From Trichobilharzia regenti (taxonomy: Eukaryota > Platyhelminthes > Trematoda > Strigeidida > Schistosomatidae), in the NCBI GenBank assembly GCA_944472135.2, contig OX235270.1, positions 84,453,168 to 84,517,167 of the forward strand: 64,000 bases of DNA. Reading direction: 5' to 3'. The notes below the pieces were generated by a model. That model saw only the letters and a list, made by a program, of their open reading frames with translations. It did not search any database and was not told the origin of the DNA. This document shows, in pieces, positions 1 through 11,186 of this stretch (position 1 is the stretch's first letter; every line of letters starts with the position of its first letter). A program made the translations under genes and the position numbers.

Positions 1-485
1 GTCAGAAGTAGCAGTGCGTAATTTGAGATTAACGTCTATATTCAAGCAACGCAGTGTTAAAAAATGGTTATACACGACAGCATTCTTGTATATGTTTCAA
101 GAAAATGTCACAATGTCTCACAGCAGTCCTCAGAGTCAAGTTAAGTCAGTTTTTGAATATAAATTCGCCAAGGTTATTAATCCGTTCACTAGGTAGTTTC
201 GTTTCGCGCTGCTACAGTTTAGAGTCACCGATTTTTTTTATTATCCTAGAATGATGCCGTTCACTCTATGATCTAATCATCACATACCAACAGTTTAACC
301 ACAGATGTATACTGTACTGGTGTAGTCGTGTTTTCCGAACAGGACGGTTTATTTACGAAACTTCAGTGCATCAAATTTGTACAGTTTACAATTTACACAC
401 TTCGAGGAAATGAAATCTCACCAAATCACAGTGTCATCTGGTTGACAGTATAAACGGTGATCAAGAATGTGAGCATAAATGCATC
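1..485. other. Unassigned AT-rich sequence
   Basis: I see no gene, repeat family or RNA here. Two short overlapping open frames near the left edge have no recognisable protein motif. Confidence 0.4.
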
Positions 486-487
486 AC

Positions 488-725
488 GCCTTACTCTACT
501 GATTGACTGAGATGGGTAGTTGTCTGTACAGTCAAATCAACCTGTAGAGCTTACTAGCCAGATTGAAGTGACCTAAGTACGCGATGGTTCGATCCGTATC
601 GTCTCTGTGATCTTAGTCAGACCGAGTAGACAGCTGGTTGGCTCTGTCTCAAACAAGCAAAACTGCTGTCCAGTGTTTAGCTAACTTCTATAATCTGGCT
701 ACTGAGCACTACTGGTTGACGTGAA
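488..725 (+). repeat. Repeat F, copy 1
   Basis: This is a diverged copy of a dispersed repeat found again near 41.3, 48.2, 60.3 and 60.7 kb. Shared landmarks are an ACTGATTGA-type start, GAGATGGGTAGTTG, then GCCAGATTGAAGTGA. It has no coding potential that I can see, and I cannot place it in a named family. Confidence 0.55.
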
Positions 726-892
726 TGCTAGGCAACTACTCTTCTCAAGCAATCAGTAGTTTATCAGTAGTTTTATACAAACCTTCACAACATACATTCC
801 CAATTTCCTCTGCATTCAACCACGACACAGAAAATAGTGAATGACTGAAAATTAAACTCTCCATATTCATTTGAAATCTACAGTCAATTGCA

Positions 893-1213
893 TGGAGGAT
901 TTCATCATGAGCTGACATCAATTAGAGAACCACTGGAAAACCTGTTTCATCCTAGCATGGGACTCCCCATCAGTATGCACCCACCGCCAGGGGTCGAATC
1001 CAGGACTTTCTGGTTACAAGGCGACCTCATGGACCACTGAGCCACTGGGACCCGATTCAATGGCCATTCCTTGAATTCTAATTTCTGCCAATTCACGCAC
1101 AACATGGCGTGACCATTTCGCAATGTCTTCTTCGATGAGTTACTGCCTCATCTTCAACCTGCTGTAGCCAAATGGTCACGGCGAAATCCCTACAAAACCA
1201 ACACTTGAAAATC
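893..1213 (-). mobile_element. Hammerhead SINE (Sm-alpha-like), degenerate
   Basis: Reading on the minus strand, the element has a tRNA-like head (about 1005-1064, box B-like GGATTCGACCCC), a degraded hammerhead segment (about 935-975) and the conserved GCTCATGATGAAATCC tail at 893-915. The ribozyme is broken: the GAAA box reads GATGAAA-like and the cleavage-site side is deleted. Sequence to the right (1065-1213) matches the inter-head part of other copies and ends with the family sequence AAATCCCTACAAAACCAA. Everything right of 1018 was caught up in the tandem duplication. Confidence 0.7.
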
Positions 1214-2109
1214 TACAGTTAAGTCATTGAGATTTTTTAAAAGTTTGAATTACATTTAGCCGGGAAATCTTTTACTAGAGCTGATCAACTCTTCCGAGTC
1301 ATTATGGTTCTTGGACAAGTGTCACCCATTAAAGTAGTTATAGTTACTGCGTAGTAATTCATGAAAATTCATGTGTCTGAGCTCCTCAATTCCTAACTTT
1401 TCGATGGTAATAATAATAATAATAATGATTAAAAAGAATTTAATTAGAGGTTTTGTTGAACAAAGTTTTCTGTCTATGCTTTGCATCACTTACAGTAATG
1501 AGTATGCTCTACTCTTGAATTTTGACGAGGTCATCACCTGTCCGCCTTCATGATGATAATAATAAGGCGACCTCATGGACCACTGAGCCACTGGGACCCG
1601 ATTCAATGGCCATTCCTTGAATTCTAATTTCTGCCAATTCACGCACAACATGGCGTGACCATTTCGCAATGTCTTCTTCGATGAGTTACTGCCTCATCTT
1701 CAACCTGCTGTAGCCAAATGGTCACGGCAAAATCCCTACAAAACCAACACTTGAAAATCTACAGTTAAGTCATTGAGATTTTTTAAAAGTTTGAATTACA
1801 TTTAGCCGGGAAATCTTTTACTAGAGCTGATCAACTCTTCCGAGTCATTATGGTTCTTGGACAAGTGTCACCCATTAAAGTAGTTATAGTTACTGCGTAG
1901 TAATTCATGAAAATTCATGTGTCTGAGCTCCTCAATTCCTAACTTTTCGATGGTAATAATAATAATAATAATGATTAAAAAGAATTTAATTAGAGGTTTT
2001 GTTGAACAAAGTTTTCTGTCTATGCTTTGCATCACTTACAGTAATGAGTATGCTCTACTCTTGAATTTTGACGAGGTCATCACCTGTCCGCCTTCATGAT
2101 GATAATAAT
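1018..2109. repeat. Two-copy tandem duplication, 546 bp period
   Basis: Bases 1018-1563 are repeated at 1564-2109. The one difference I found is G at 1183 versus A at 1729. The left breakpoint is inside the tRNA-like head of a hammerhead SINE, and the right one is in an ATA-rich run. Such near-identity means either a very recent segmental duplication or an assembly artefact. The identical 60-residue open frames in both units are not credible genes. Confidence 0.92.
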
Positions 2110-3525
2110 AATAATATACAGAAGAGAATTGACGCAAATGGTTGTTTTCGCGATGTTTACCTCATAGGCAAGTAAAGAATGCATGCGTTTGACTATATTA
2201 AAACAACTTGCATTATAGCCATATGGATGTGTATGTATGTTGGAGTGATAAAGGTGGTCATTATTATCATTATTACGGGTTAATTGCTTGTAAATTTAGG
2301 CCTTTTTTTGTATGTGTTTCGTAGAACGTGATAATCATTTACTTTCAAAGCATCTCCTAATCTTCCCATAATAATTCTAATATATATATATATACATTCT
2401 ATGACTTGCCAAATTTAAACTAATTCATATATTATGAAGGATAAATTATTTGAAAATGAACATGAACTTTGACCCTTATTCAGCAGAGGATTTAATCTCT
2501 CCTCTTGTGTATATGTTAATTCATTCTCCTTCTTTTCTCTGTATGTGTTGTATGTATATATATGTGTGTGTCCCGTAGGGAACACACATTTCTCAAACAC
2601 ATACACACATCCATACACACTGTTACCTTGTAAGCCTGTATGTGCATCATTATTGTTGGTTTTTAGTGATGGCTGTGATGATGATGACGATAATGATTTG
2701 AACATTAGTGAACTATGACCCAAAACGCATAAGATGAAACCTAATGCTATTGAACAGCAGTCAATTTACCTTTACACAGCATTATTATTCGATACACACT
2801 AGAAATTAGGTGGTTATTCATGTGTGCTTTCTCTCCACTCTTTCTCTACATGATGCAGTAAGTAATTCAGGTATTTCTTGTCTTCTTCCTTTCTTTCTTT
2901 CTGTTTTCTTGTTAATAATCAGTAAAATGTCTTCTGTCAAACACGATCCAGACAGATAGATAAATAAATAGACGACTGGATTGATATGCAAGCGTATAGA
3001 AAACAGAAATCTACCGAAGTTATATTCATACACGTATACATTGGGTACTTGTCATTACGCTTACAATATATTCAAATATAACCCAGCATTGTCCTGACCT
3101 AAACATCCATCTTGTGATAGCCTTTTTTTGTAAAATTAAAAAAAGAAAAAATCTTATTGAACTTTTCACTGGAAGACAGGATAAAATGCATTAACTACAC
3201 TTGTGTCTATTTATCTAGCAGTTTTGCTTTTTAGTTTTCAAAGAATACAACACAACCACTGTAATGTGATATGGACTAGTTTTCAGTTATAATGGTTATG
3301 CAAAAGGATACTTGTGAATTGAAACGACACATACATGTTATGCTTTAACTTTATATCGCTAGTATGTGTTTAAGTGGTTTTCTATTTCCCGCTAACTGGT
3401 CTTTAATAGATCGGAATAGTTAGCTCTCTTGGGTAGGTCAGCTCCTAACACCCGGCTTCGAAATTCGAAATAATTTTAGCAAATAACAACTGATGCCCAA
3501 CTACACAAGAGGTGGCTTTTGTGGA
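2110..3525. other. Gene-free AT-rich sequence
   Basis: It contains short TA runs (around 2381-2394) and GATA/GTGT-rich tracts. I see no family repeat or gene. The minus-strand open frame near 2415-2723 is low complexity. Confidence 0.4.
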
Positions 3526-3840
3526 TCACTAGCCTGATTGATGCGTAGGCAGATAAACAATGGATTATCCTTTAACCAATCAGAATTGGCCTGCATAAAA
3601 TACCGCCCACTATTTTATTGGTCATGATTAAAGACTGACTGATATAACCTTGGTAATTTGTTGAATCAAAGGATTGTTGTGTAAAATATACTGACACTGA
3701 AATACGCTTTTTGGCTCACGTTGTTGTGTTGCTGAGATCAGATAGCTGACAAACAATCTTATTGGCACAGTGAAGCGATATTAGTGATGATCGAGCCTGT
3801 GTCAAACTCAGCGTCTCTATTTTAATCTCAATACTACCGC
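3525..3840 (+). repeat. Repeat E (CCAAT/TATA-bearing), copy 1
   Basis: Carries the near-palindromic CCAATCAGAATTGG at 3576-3589, then CATAAAATA and CGCCCACTATTTTATTGGTCATGA, matching copies near 15.2 and 27.7 kb and an inverted one near 19.8 kb. Downstream it reads through to a GCGTCTCTATTTTAA-like segment that also follows the 15.2 kb copy. The promoter-like layout suggests a solo LTR or the 5' end of an element. No reverse transcriptase or primer site is next to it, so the class is open. Confidence 0.6.
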
Positions 3841-3865
3841 AAAATATAAAAGTGATGACATCATA

Positions 3866-3975
3866 TTATGATCTCATGGATAATACTCTGACGTTTGAAA
3901 CAATGGGTGCAGGGTTCGAGTCTCGGTGAGAATATCATCACTCACTGGAGATTGAGGCACATCCAGAAAGTAGGG
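3866..3975 (+). mobile_element. SINE-D fragment, tRNA-like head
   Basis: The line ATCTCATGGATAATACTC, followed about 35 bases later by the box B-like GGGTTCGAGTCTC, resembles the head of the SINE at 17.8 kb. It is short, diverged and not able to fold as a true tRNA by eye. Confidence 0.45.
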
Positions 3976-4041
3976 TGAAACACGAGTCGTCGATGCCACT
4001 TTTAATCACTGTAAATCACATTACACCCCTAGCAGTTTAAA

Positions 4042-4560
4042 TTACAATGAGCTTATATTTGATGGCAGGCGATACCTATTCACAAACTTATAGCTTTCGA
4101 CTTCACGTGTAGTGGCTTTGTCGCCTGACGTAGTCAGCTGTTCATACACCCGCACCGTCCATCGAAGATTCCTGAATGAGACCAGTTTCCAATCTAAATC
4201 AATCATGATCTTGCTGCTGCCTTTGAGCACTACTAGAAAATAGTACATACCAGTAAATGCGTTCTTGAGCGTATATCCTTGGTAACCGTTCACCTTCTAA
4301 TTTCTTTTAATTATCGTGAAACTGCTTTCATGACTTTTGAGATCAGCAACAGAGATTGATGCCACAGCATCCAAATCTGACTAAAGTTAATGACTAAATC
4401 AGCTTTGATTAAAAGAATCCTTCTGCTAAAGAATTCACATTTTGACATATCTATCATTTCAAAACTAATTAGAAATAGAGTATATTGTTTTATGTGAAAA
4501 TGGCTTTAGATTTTCACTCTGAAAGAGTTGTCACAGTGAAAATTATCTAGGGATAGCAGA
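4042..4560. other. Unassigned sequence
   Basis: No family match or gene seen. An 83-codon minus-strand frame (4042-4293) has no recognisable motif. Confidence 0.3.
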
Positions 4561-4569
4561 ATTAAGGTT

Positions 4570-4800
4570 TCTTAAGGCTTTTACGACTTCTTCATCCTAG
4601 TATGGGACTTTTCAATAGTAGAGATCCACGACTTTGAAATAAATCAACTTCTAGAAAATTGTCCTCATCCCACTGAGAATTCGTGAACTATGGAGTTCAG
4701 TAAGTCTTGTGTGAAGGGGGACGCTCATCGACGCGTTGTTCAACAGCCGTAAACTAGGACGAAATAACCACCTTGAAGTGTTTCGTCCCTAATAGTTCTT
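4570..4800. mobile_element. Degenerate hammerhead-SINE pieces in both orientations
   Basis: TTCATCCTAGTATGGGACTT at 4588-4608 matches the reverse of the family stem II segment, and TAAACTAGGACGAAATAACC around 4750-4770 matches the forward segment. Neither has the flanking helix I arms, so both are inactive relics, perhaps an old head-to-head pair. Confidence 0.45.
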
Positions 4801-4814
4801 CCATTTGATATGAG

Positions 4815-5725
4815 TGGGTATGACAAAGTTAACCTTAACTGATCATTTTATTTCAGTTGTGATAATGTGGCCTTTTTTGAAGCTTTCCTTGTCGTGCTTT
4901 TATTCGTATAATAATAGTAATAATAATACGTTTTTATCAACTAAAATTCTGATTGTAATGATTGTAAATATGCATGTTCATTCACAGATATTAGTGGATT
5001 ATTTGTTTTCAAAATTCAAAAATGTGACTTTATTTATACAATGGTGACAATAAAAAGGGCTGTTTTTGCTCGTTTATGACTGTAGCAATAGAGTTTCACA
5101 CTCACGCAAAAAAAAGAATTATATGAAGCTATAACAACACAACTTTGTAGGAAGCTAACTATTAATAGAAAACAAAGACAGGATGTATTCAGCACTGTAT
5201 CTCATCTGATAAACAACGCATTATGAGTGTTGTTGAACTATGAAATGTGTTAAAGCCAGTACTAGTACTAATGGTAATAAAAAACTAATAAAAGTAAATG
5301 AGTCCGTATATTCTGGACAGGCTGTTAAAATCTCCTAATATACATTTGCCTATATTGGATCAAAAACTGCTTAAAAAGTAGATCATCATTCATCGATGCG
5401 TGTTTGAGCACGTCAGTGGGTGAGTGAGTAATTGAGAAGGATGGAAGTGAGAGGAAGTTTGAATAATCAGTTAAGCTTGAGAGGTTTCAGTTGAATGTAA
5501 CAATTTGAAAACTTTCTAGACTGGTATTTAGCCTGGAAATTAGTACAAGATACTCATGAAAACTTTTTTTGCTAACCATTCATGCATCAATTTACTCTAA
5601 ATAAACAACCTTGAAAATGGAAAGATATACAACATGTGACAGTTGATTCCTATGCATGTCCGTCACCTGATGTCTGCTTTATTACAGTCTTTGTGGACTG
5701 AAACACTTGTAAAAGCTATCAACAC
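4815..5725. other. Gene-free AT-rich sequence
   Basis: No recognisable repeat family or gene. A 77-codon frame at 4814-5047 is hydrophobic and low complexity, opened by AT richness. Confidence 0.35.
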
Positions 5726-5731
5726 ATATAT

Positions 5732-5935
5732 ACGTCGTCGGTTTAAGGTTAGAATGCTCGCCAACCACACACGTTTGCCAGTGTACAATTCCCGGCTGAT
5801 GCACTCATAGACTTCACCTGATTTGCTAGCCTATAGCAGTTTAGGAAAAAGGAGAGATTAGGCATGAGGCTGGCAACTCCACCCTGTAAAAAAACATCAT
5901 CACTAGAACGCAAAAGGAATGCGAAAAGAATTCAT
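5732..5935 (+). mobile_element. SINE-B, long type, diverged
   Basis: tRNA-like head (TCGTCGGTTTAAGGTTAGAATGCTCGCC split over 5735-5763, box B-like TTCCCGGC). It is followed by the family body (GACTTCACCTGATTTGCTAGCC; AGATTAGGCATGAGGCTGGC) as in the copy at 48.6 kb. The 3' end is eroded after CCCTGTAAAAAAAC. Confidence 0.6.
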
Positions 5936-6439
5936 CACATGTTGTATCAGTCGAATAAACTTTAACATTCCTAAGACAGTTTTAGGCTTTTTTTTAGAAC
6001 TACAGGTATGGGCGTTTTGATGTGCGATGCAGACATCAGTAGATTTGATCCATCAAGAAAAGTTGGAGTAATGAAGTGCTAATAAGTCAGTGGTCAAAAA
6101 TTGTTTATCGAATGTTGGACGATTTTCATCAGCGTTATAATTGAACTTTGGTTAGGTCATAGCAAAAACTATCTGTAAAATACTGAGTTCTCCTTGCTTA
6201 CATAAGCAATTCACCACCGTTTGTTTCAGGAGTTCCTCTAGTTAATCCCAGCAGTTGCTCGTCTGGTGTTAACTTATGGAGAAGCTTATTCAACAGTTTT
6301 AGAATTCATTGACTGGTAACTAGGGAAAATCAATTCTTCCTAACGTATAGATAGACCTTGGTAATGTGTGGTGGCAAACACAAGACCAAGGTCCCAGGCT
6401 TCCTGTCGGTTGCCTCCAGCCATCTAACAACAATTTCAG

Positions 6440-6842
6440 AATTGGTTACAGGATTTCATCATGAGCTGAGAGAACTATTGGAAAACCTGGGAGTACTGGA
6501 CTGCTGTTTCGTCCTAATTTGGAGCTCTTCATCAGTACGCACCCACACCACGGGGTTCGAACTCAGGACCTTCTGGTTACAAGGCGAGCTATCTCGTAGA
6601 CCATTAAACCACTGGGACCTGATCCAATAGCTAGTCCTTGAATTTCAACTTCTGCCAATTCATGATATAGCGCAATTGCTAGCCAATGACTTCGGTGAGT
6701 ATTTGTCCTCACACGCGTATTGCTGCACCCTGCTGGTCACGACTTCCCACTAGAACCCCAGGTAACTACCTACCTGAATAGGGCCATTAGCCAGTGAGCA
6801 TCTCATTGATATTCAAGTATTGGTTTGTGGGGATTTCATTGA
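6440..6842 (-). mobile_element. Hammerhead SINE (Sm-alpha-like), unit 1 of a dimer
   Basis: On the minus strand it reads tRNA-like head (about 6553-6640, box B GAGTTCGAACCCC), hammerhead segment and GCTCATGATGAAATCC tail. The intervening 200 bp (6640-6842) equal the inter-head sequence of other copies. The next unit starts directly after it with about a 400 bp spacing between equivalent bases. This is the tandem arrangement known for Sm-alpha-type repeats. The box A-like CCCAGTGGTTTAATGG and box B suggest pol III transcription (inference). Confidence 0.85.
6493..6538 (-). ncRNA. Hammerhead ribozyme, core-mutated
   Basis: Minus strand: helix I arms GTACTG and CAGTAC pair perfectly, GAAA is present and GTC precedes the 3' arm. 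The first core box reads ATGAAGA instead of CTGAAGA, which changes the invariant C3, and stem II is altered. Probably inactive. Confidence 0.75.
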
Positions 6843-7030
6843 TTGGTTACAGGATTTCATCATGAGCTGACATTGGTTAGAGAACCATTGGAAAACCACG
6901 AAGGAGTACTGGATAGCTGTTTCGTCCTAGTTTGGGACTCTTCAGCAATACGCATCCACCGGGGTTCGAACGCAGAACCCTCTGGTTACCAAATCCCTAC
7001 AAACCAATACTTGAATTTCAGAATCCATTA
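6843..7030 (-). mobile_element. Hammerhead SINE, unit 2 of the dimer, 5'-truncated
   Basis: Same family and strand as the preceding unit. The tRNA-like head is cut short after box B (about 6963-6990) and joins AAATCCCTACAAACCAATAC, a sequence that lies in the opposite orientation inside full units, so a rearrangement sits at about 6988. It contains the best-preserved ribozyme of the window. Confidence 0.85.
6906..6951 (-). ncRNA. Hammerhead ribozyme, near-intact
   Basis: Read on the minus strand: helix I arm GTATTG (6951-6946), core CTGAAGA (6945-6939), stem II GTCCC/AGGAC with loop (6938-6924), GAAA (6923-6920), short stem III ACAGCT, cleavage triplet ATC (6914-6912), and 3' arm CAGTAC (6911-6906). 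Helix I pairs throughout, counting one G-U wobble. All catalytic-core bases visible to me are present, and NUH triplets including AUC are allowed in hammerheads. Stem III is very short and self-complementary, so activity may need a dimeric form (inference from minimal-stem III hammerheads). Confidence 0.88.
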
Positions 7031-7319
7031 GTCAATTTTAAGGTAAAATTGTAGAGTCTTCTATCAGTCGACATCAGTCAAACTCAGGTTACTATTCATC
7101 TTACAGGATGGAACTGTGGATACGATAACATCCCTGTTGACATTATTTTCAAATATCGTTAATGGGGATTATTTAAATAGTATTATACCACTTGTAGATA
7201 CATGTTGCCGTGAGTATACAATTTTAGGTCAGTTGTAAGAAAAAGTTTAAATCAGATTGAAGTATGGAGAACATATTAGAACAAAGGTATTAGGATGGTA
7301 CAGTTAGACGGATCTCAGT

Positions 7320-9110
7320 TTGCATAGTAACTGGCTGTGTTTTACTCAAGTGATAATTAAACATACTCTCATTACAGTCGTTCCCTCTACAATCAGACTC
7401 TTAAGTACTCTTATCGTATTAACACTGTTATCTGCTATTTCGAAAAGATTAGAAATTATAATTGTCTTTACACTAACTACACTGGTGAACAGTTGCTGTG
7501 TTTGACGTATGGCCTTTTTCGCGTTTGTACGTGTGTTTGTCATACTAAAGAGTGGAGTAGATTGTTCCACATATAGAAAAATAACAGCTGCTTAAGTTTC
7601 ATGGATGAAAAGATTATTTAGAAGTGAAGTCTCTTCACACATGTAATTTATTGTTAACTATGGTACTAAAGTGTTAAGACTGTCTTATTTGCATACTTAA
7701 TATTGGCGTGTGTAAATATTTAAGATAATCTTTTTACTCCCATCCATCAACATAGTGACTAGCTGGGGGAGGAGACTTGGGTAATGAGTCAACCCTAACC
7801 AAATAACTACTAATTTATCGTATTGGCTGAATGATTTGGCCATCGAGGAGTTCATTTTCACTCCAGTCCTGTTACGACAGACGGTAGGCAAGAGCTTCAG
7901 GTTAAGGGTCAACCATATCGCCAGATGACTACTACGCGGAAATAAAATCGCCCATGAATTCCAAGTCCAGTCTATCGGTAACATAGCGCTATTTCCATTT
8001 GAATATCTTCCATGAATATTTATCTCACATTTGACTTGGTATACATCACTAGTTTCCATTTCACTTTATAACTACACAAAATCCCACCTCATAGATAGTC
8101 ACTCACTAATCAACAGTGAACAGACTACAGAATCACTACTGGTGAACAGGTGTGTGTACAACTAGGTAGGCTTTTATGAATATTTAATTGTTATCTACAA
8201 CAATCAGGGGTGGGGCGGGATAAGGTGTGAAGTGGTGGTGTTAGATAGCAGGAAAAAAATGTTTACTGAATGTCTGTGAAATTAATTAGGCCAGTTTATG
8301 GACAATTTTATCGACCTAAATAGCTGACTAGTTAGTTGGCTGATGACTTCCACAGATAATACACGTTGATAATTGTAGTCAAGACTGTCAAGAGGAGATG
8401 GGAAGAGAGATTAAGAATGATAGAAATGTGTAAAACAGATCACTACAATGAACACTTACCTGGCTTGATGTGGAAGGTGAGATTTATCATAATTGTATGG
8501 CAATGAATGTTTGCACTCTGTGGATGACTGACAACCATTCAATGAGCAAACATAGGTCTCAAGCACTCTGAAACCTTTCTTACTTGCCATTCATATGTTT
8601 GTGGGTGATTTGTATACTGACCGATCACTGAGAAGTGATAGCCAGCTTACCTCATATTCTCTACCTACCTACCTAAACCTGCAATCGACGTCTCGCTTGA
8701 CATCACTGAATACAGTGACTAGCAATTTGAAGTTTATCGGCGTCCTGTTCTCCAGTGCACTGTCCGAGTGTGTGGGTCGTAACACTCGATTTTGACACTG
8801 GATTCTGTGGATCCATAAATCAATTGGATCCACGCTTCCCTGGTCACTTTCAACATGCATGCATCCTATTCGATACACGGTATTCTATGGGTCATTTAGA
8901 TGACATTTACAAACTGGCGCCTCTATTGTGATGTATAGTGGCTCTGTAGTATTTGGATACATGGTGTATACTAGTCATGATTTATCATTTCTCAGCGTGC
9001 CTGTTAAATGCAGAAGGTAGCAACGGTTATTGATATGGAGAGGGGAAAACGAATGGTATTTTGTAGAACTGCAACTGTGAGAAACGCACTAATTAAACAT
9101 GAAACAAAAA
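7320..9110. other. Gene-free sequence, possible SINE-D traces
   Basis: GTGACTAGCTG near 7755 and CAGTGACTAGC near 8714 resemble the SINE-D end, but flanks are not clear enough to annotate an element. The 120-codon minus frame (7697-8059) overlaps the first of these and has no known domain. Confidence 0.35.
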
Positions 9111-9114
9111 GCCT

Positions 9115-9490
9115 ACAGTTGTTATTTGATGGTTGGCGTCAGTCGTCGGGAAGTCTTGAACTTGGATTTTGTGCTTGTTGGTGCTCTTCAGTCAACTAGG
9201 CGTATCTGTAGTCGTGAAGGGACTCATGTCCCCTCTGATATTCGAACCAATGTCACCCAGTGCTGCAGTCAGAGACTCAACCACTGACCTATTCACTCTC
9301 GCAACTGTTCTTCTGTTGGAGTGTATTGGAAACTTTGAGTGAACACTATTTACTAACTAGTATCAAGTATCTGTTCTTTTGTTCGATTCAAACTGATTTG
9401 TATCAGTCAAGTTTGCAATGTGACCGCCATACTATCTGGCTCACCAATTTTACGCAATTTCAACAGAACATCAGGTCTAATTTGACGGTA
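9115..9490 (-). mobile_element. SINE-C, old non-palindromic copy
   Basis: 9127-9300 matches the left arm of the SINE-C dimers (GATGGTTGG; GGCGTATCTG; GGACTCATGTCCCCTCTGA; GTCACCCAG). It is followed by a diverged version of the dimer spacer (about 9318-9355) and then by the reverse complement of the SINE-C tail (TATCAGTCAAGTTTGCAATG at 9403-9422). The order arm, spacer, tail is what a head-to-tail junction of two units would give. Confidence 0.65.
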
Positions 9491-9599
9491 GACAGTGATT
9501 TCGGTAGTAATTGTAGCTGGAGTACTTGTTGTATAACAAAGGTCTGTAGGTACTGTGAGCACTGTCAACTGACATTATTCGAGACAGACTAACATTGGT

Positions 9600-10333
9600 T
9601 AAATTTTTACTTTTCACGATACTTTTAAAACGAAGTAAACTCAGTCTGTTTTCCCGCTGTTTAGCTTGGGTTTAGTTTTGCTCGTGTGAAGAATCCTTAA
9701 CTGGACTGATTCAGTTCGAACAGTCTGAGATGTGTGGAAAATGTTTTACAAACTATTTCCCCTCTTTCCCCCAATATATTGATTTAAGCCAACTTGAGTT
9801 ATTTCGGATTTTTCTGACTTGACCGGAGGTTGCATCTACAATGGTTGTAGGTAGTACATTATTAGCTAGACGGCTATGAGATATAATTACCGACGTGAAA
9901 CTACACAAACAAATAACTAAGAACTAGTCAATCAGAAACCTTAATTAAAACTTCTTGACTTAAAGATTAGATTTAAAGTAGCTGTTAGTCAACCTTGCAC
10001 ATGAGACTACAGACTAACTGGTCATTATTCCTTATATGGCAAATCTTAATCATCGTAATGTTGATATGAGACTCTCAAATAGTTTTTGATGAAACAAACG
10101 TTCTGACCACATATTTTAGTTTTGCAACACGCTTTCTCAGTAATATAAACTTTGAGATAAACCATATCTTCCCGTCGAGTTGCTCGCCACAAATTGAGTA
10201 GGAAGCCAATTTCTCTTCAGATTGTGAAGATACACCTAAATCTAACTGGAAATCCCTTTCACTATATTGCTGTTTTCACGTGTACTAGTGTAGACGTTTA
10301 TCAATATTCATGATGACCTTTCCGTAGGTTTAT

Positions 10334-10396
<63 letters not shown>

Positions 10397-11180
10397 GTTT
10401 GGCATATGCGAAACATAAAACAAGTAAGAAATAATGTGTCTGTAATCTTTTAATGCTGAAGGACAAATGTTTTCAGGTATATAAAAACTTAGCATTTTAG
10501 ACACCCTGTGGTGTCTTTTGCCATGTTTAAGGTTAAGTGGAAGCAAGACAATTTCCTGCAGATTTCTATATGTGTTATACAGTCGTTATGCCCTGAGATA
10601 CTCTGTATTCATTAGGGAAATTGTTCATCTGCCTCGTAAGCGGTCTTAGTGTTGTGTACTTCTGAAGAGACTTACATGAATACAGCACAGCTGTTTAGCA
10701 CTATTTGGTTGTGCATAGTTTTCTGATTTATGTCAGTTCAGTATAAAATCTCCTCTGAAATCATTTGGAGGTGTAGTTTATACAAAGGTCAGGTTGACAA
10801 GTTAACAGATTTTTGTTTTTTACTTTCTGTGCTGTTCCTTTTCCCTACGAAAGTAGTGCTTACTTCTCGAGACGTCAACTGATAACAAGATAATTATTGA
10901 AAACTGCCGAGTAGGATAAAATTACAATTTTTCGTAGAGAAATGTCAAAATCAAGGCGAACCTAATGACAGGACAATGATGGGCCTTTGGAAGCTAGTAA
11001 GTATGAATCTTTAGATTTATTTAGTCAGACCAGAACGGCCGAAACAATGATAAACGAGATAATTTGGTAATACAACTCATTGGATAATGAAATGTTTGCG
11101 CAAGAAATCAGCAGTTGTACTGTGAGTTAAGAGCCCAGAAGTTGACCTCGCAGTAATAATTTGAAAATCTTTCATCTATT
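9600..11180. other. Gene-free AT-rich sequence
   Basis: Apart from the AT microsatellite at 10.3 kb I see nothing identifiable. Confidence 0.35.
10337..10393. repeat. (AT)n microsatellite, 57 bp
   Basis: Uninterrupted alternating A and T, the longest such tract in the window. It opens a spurious Tyr-Ile repeat frame. Confidence 0.98.
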
Positions 11181-11186
11181 CAAAGT

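Noticed and set aside
1371..2099. Two identical 60-codon frames suggesting a duplicated gene
   Set aside because: Identity comes from the 546 bp DNA duplication, and the frame runs through an ATA microsatellite.
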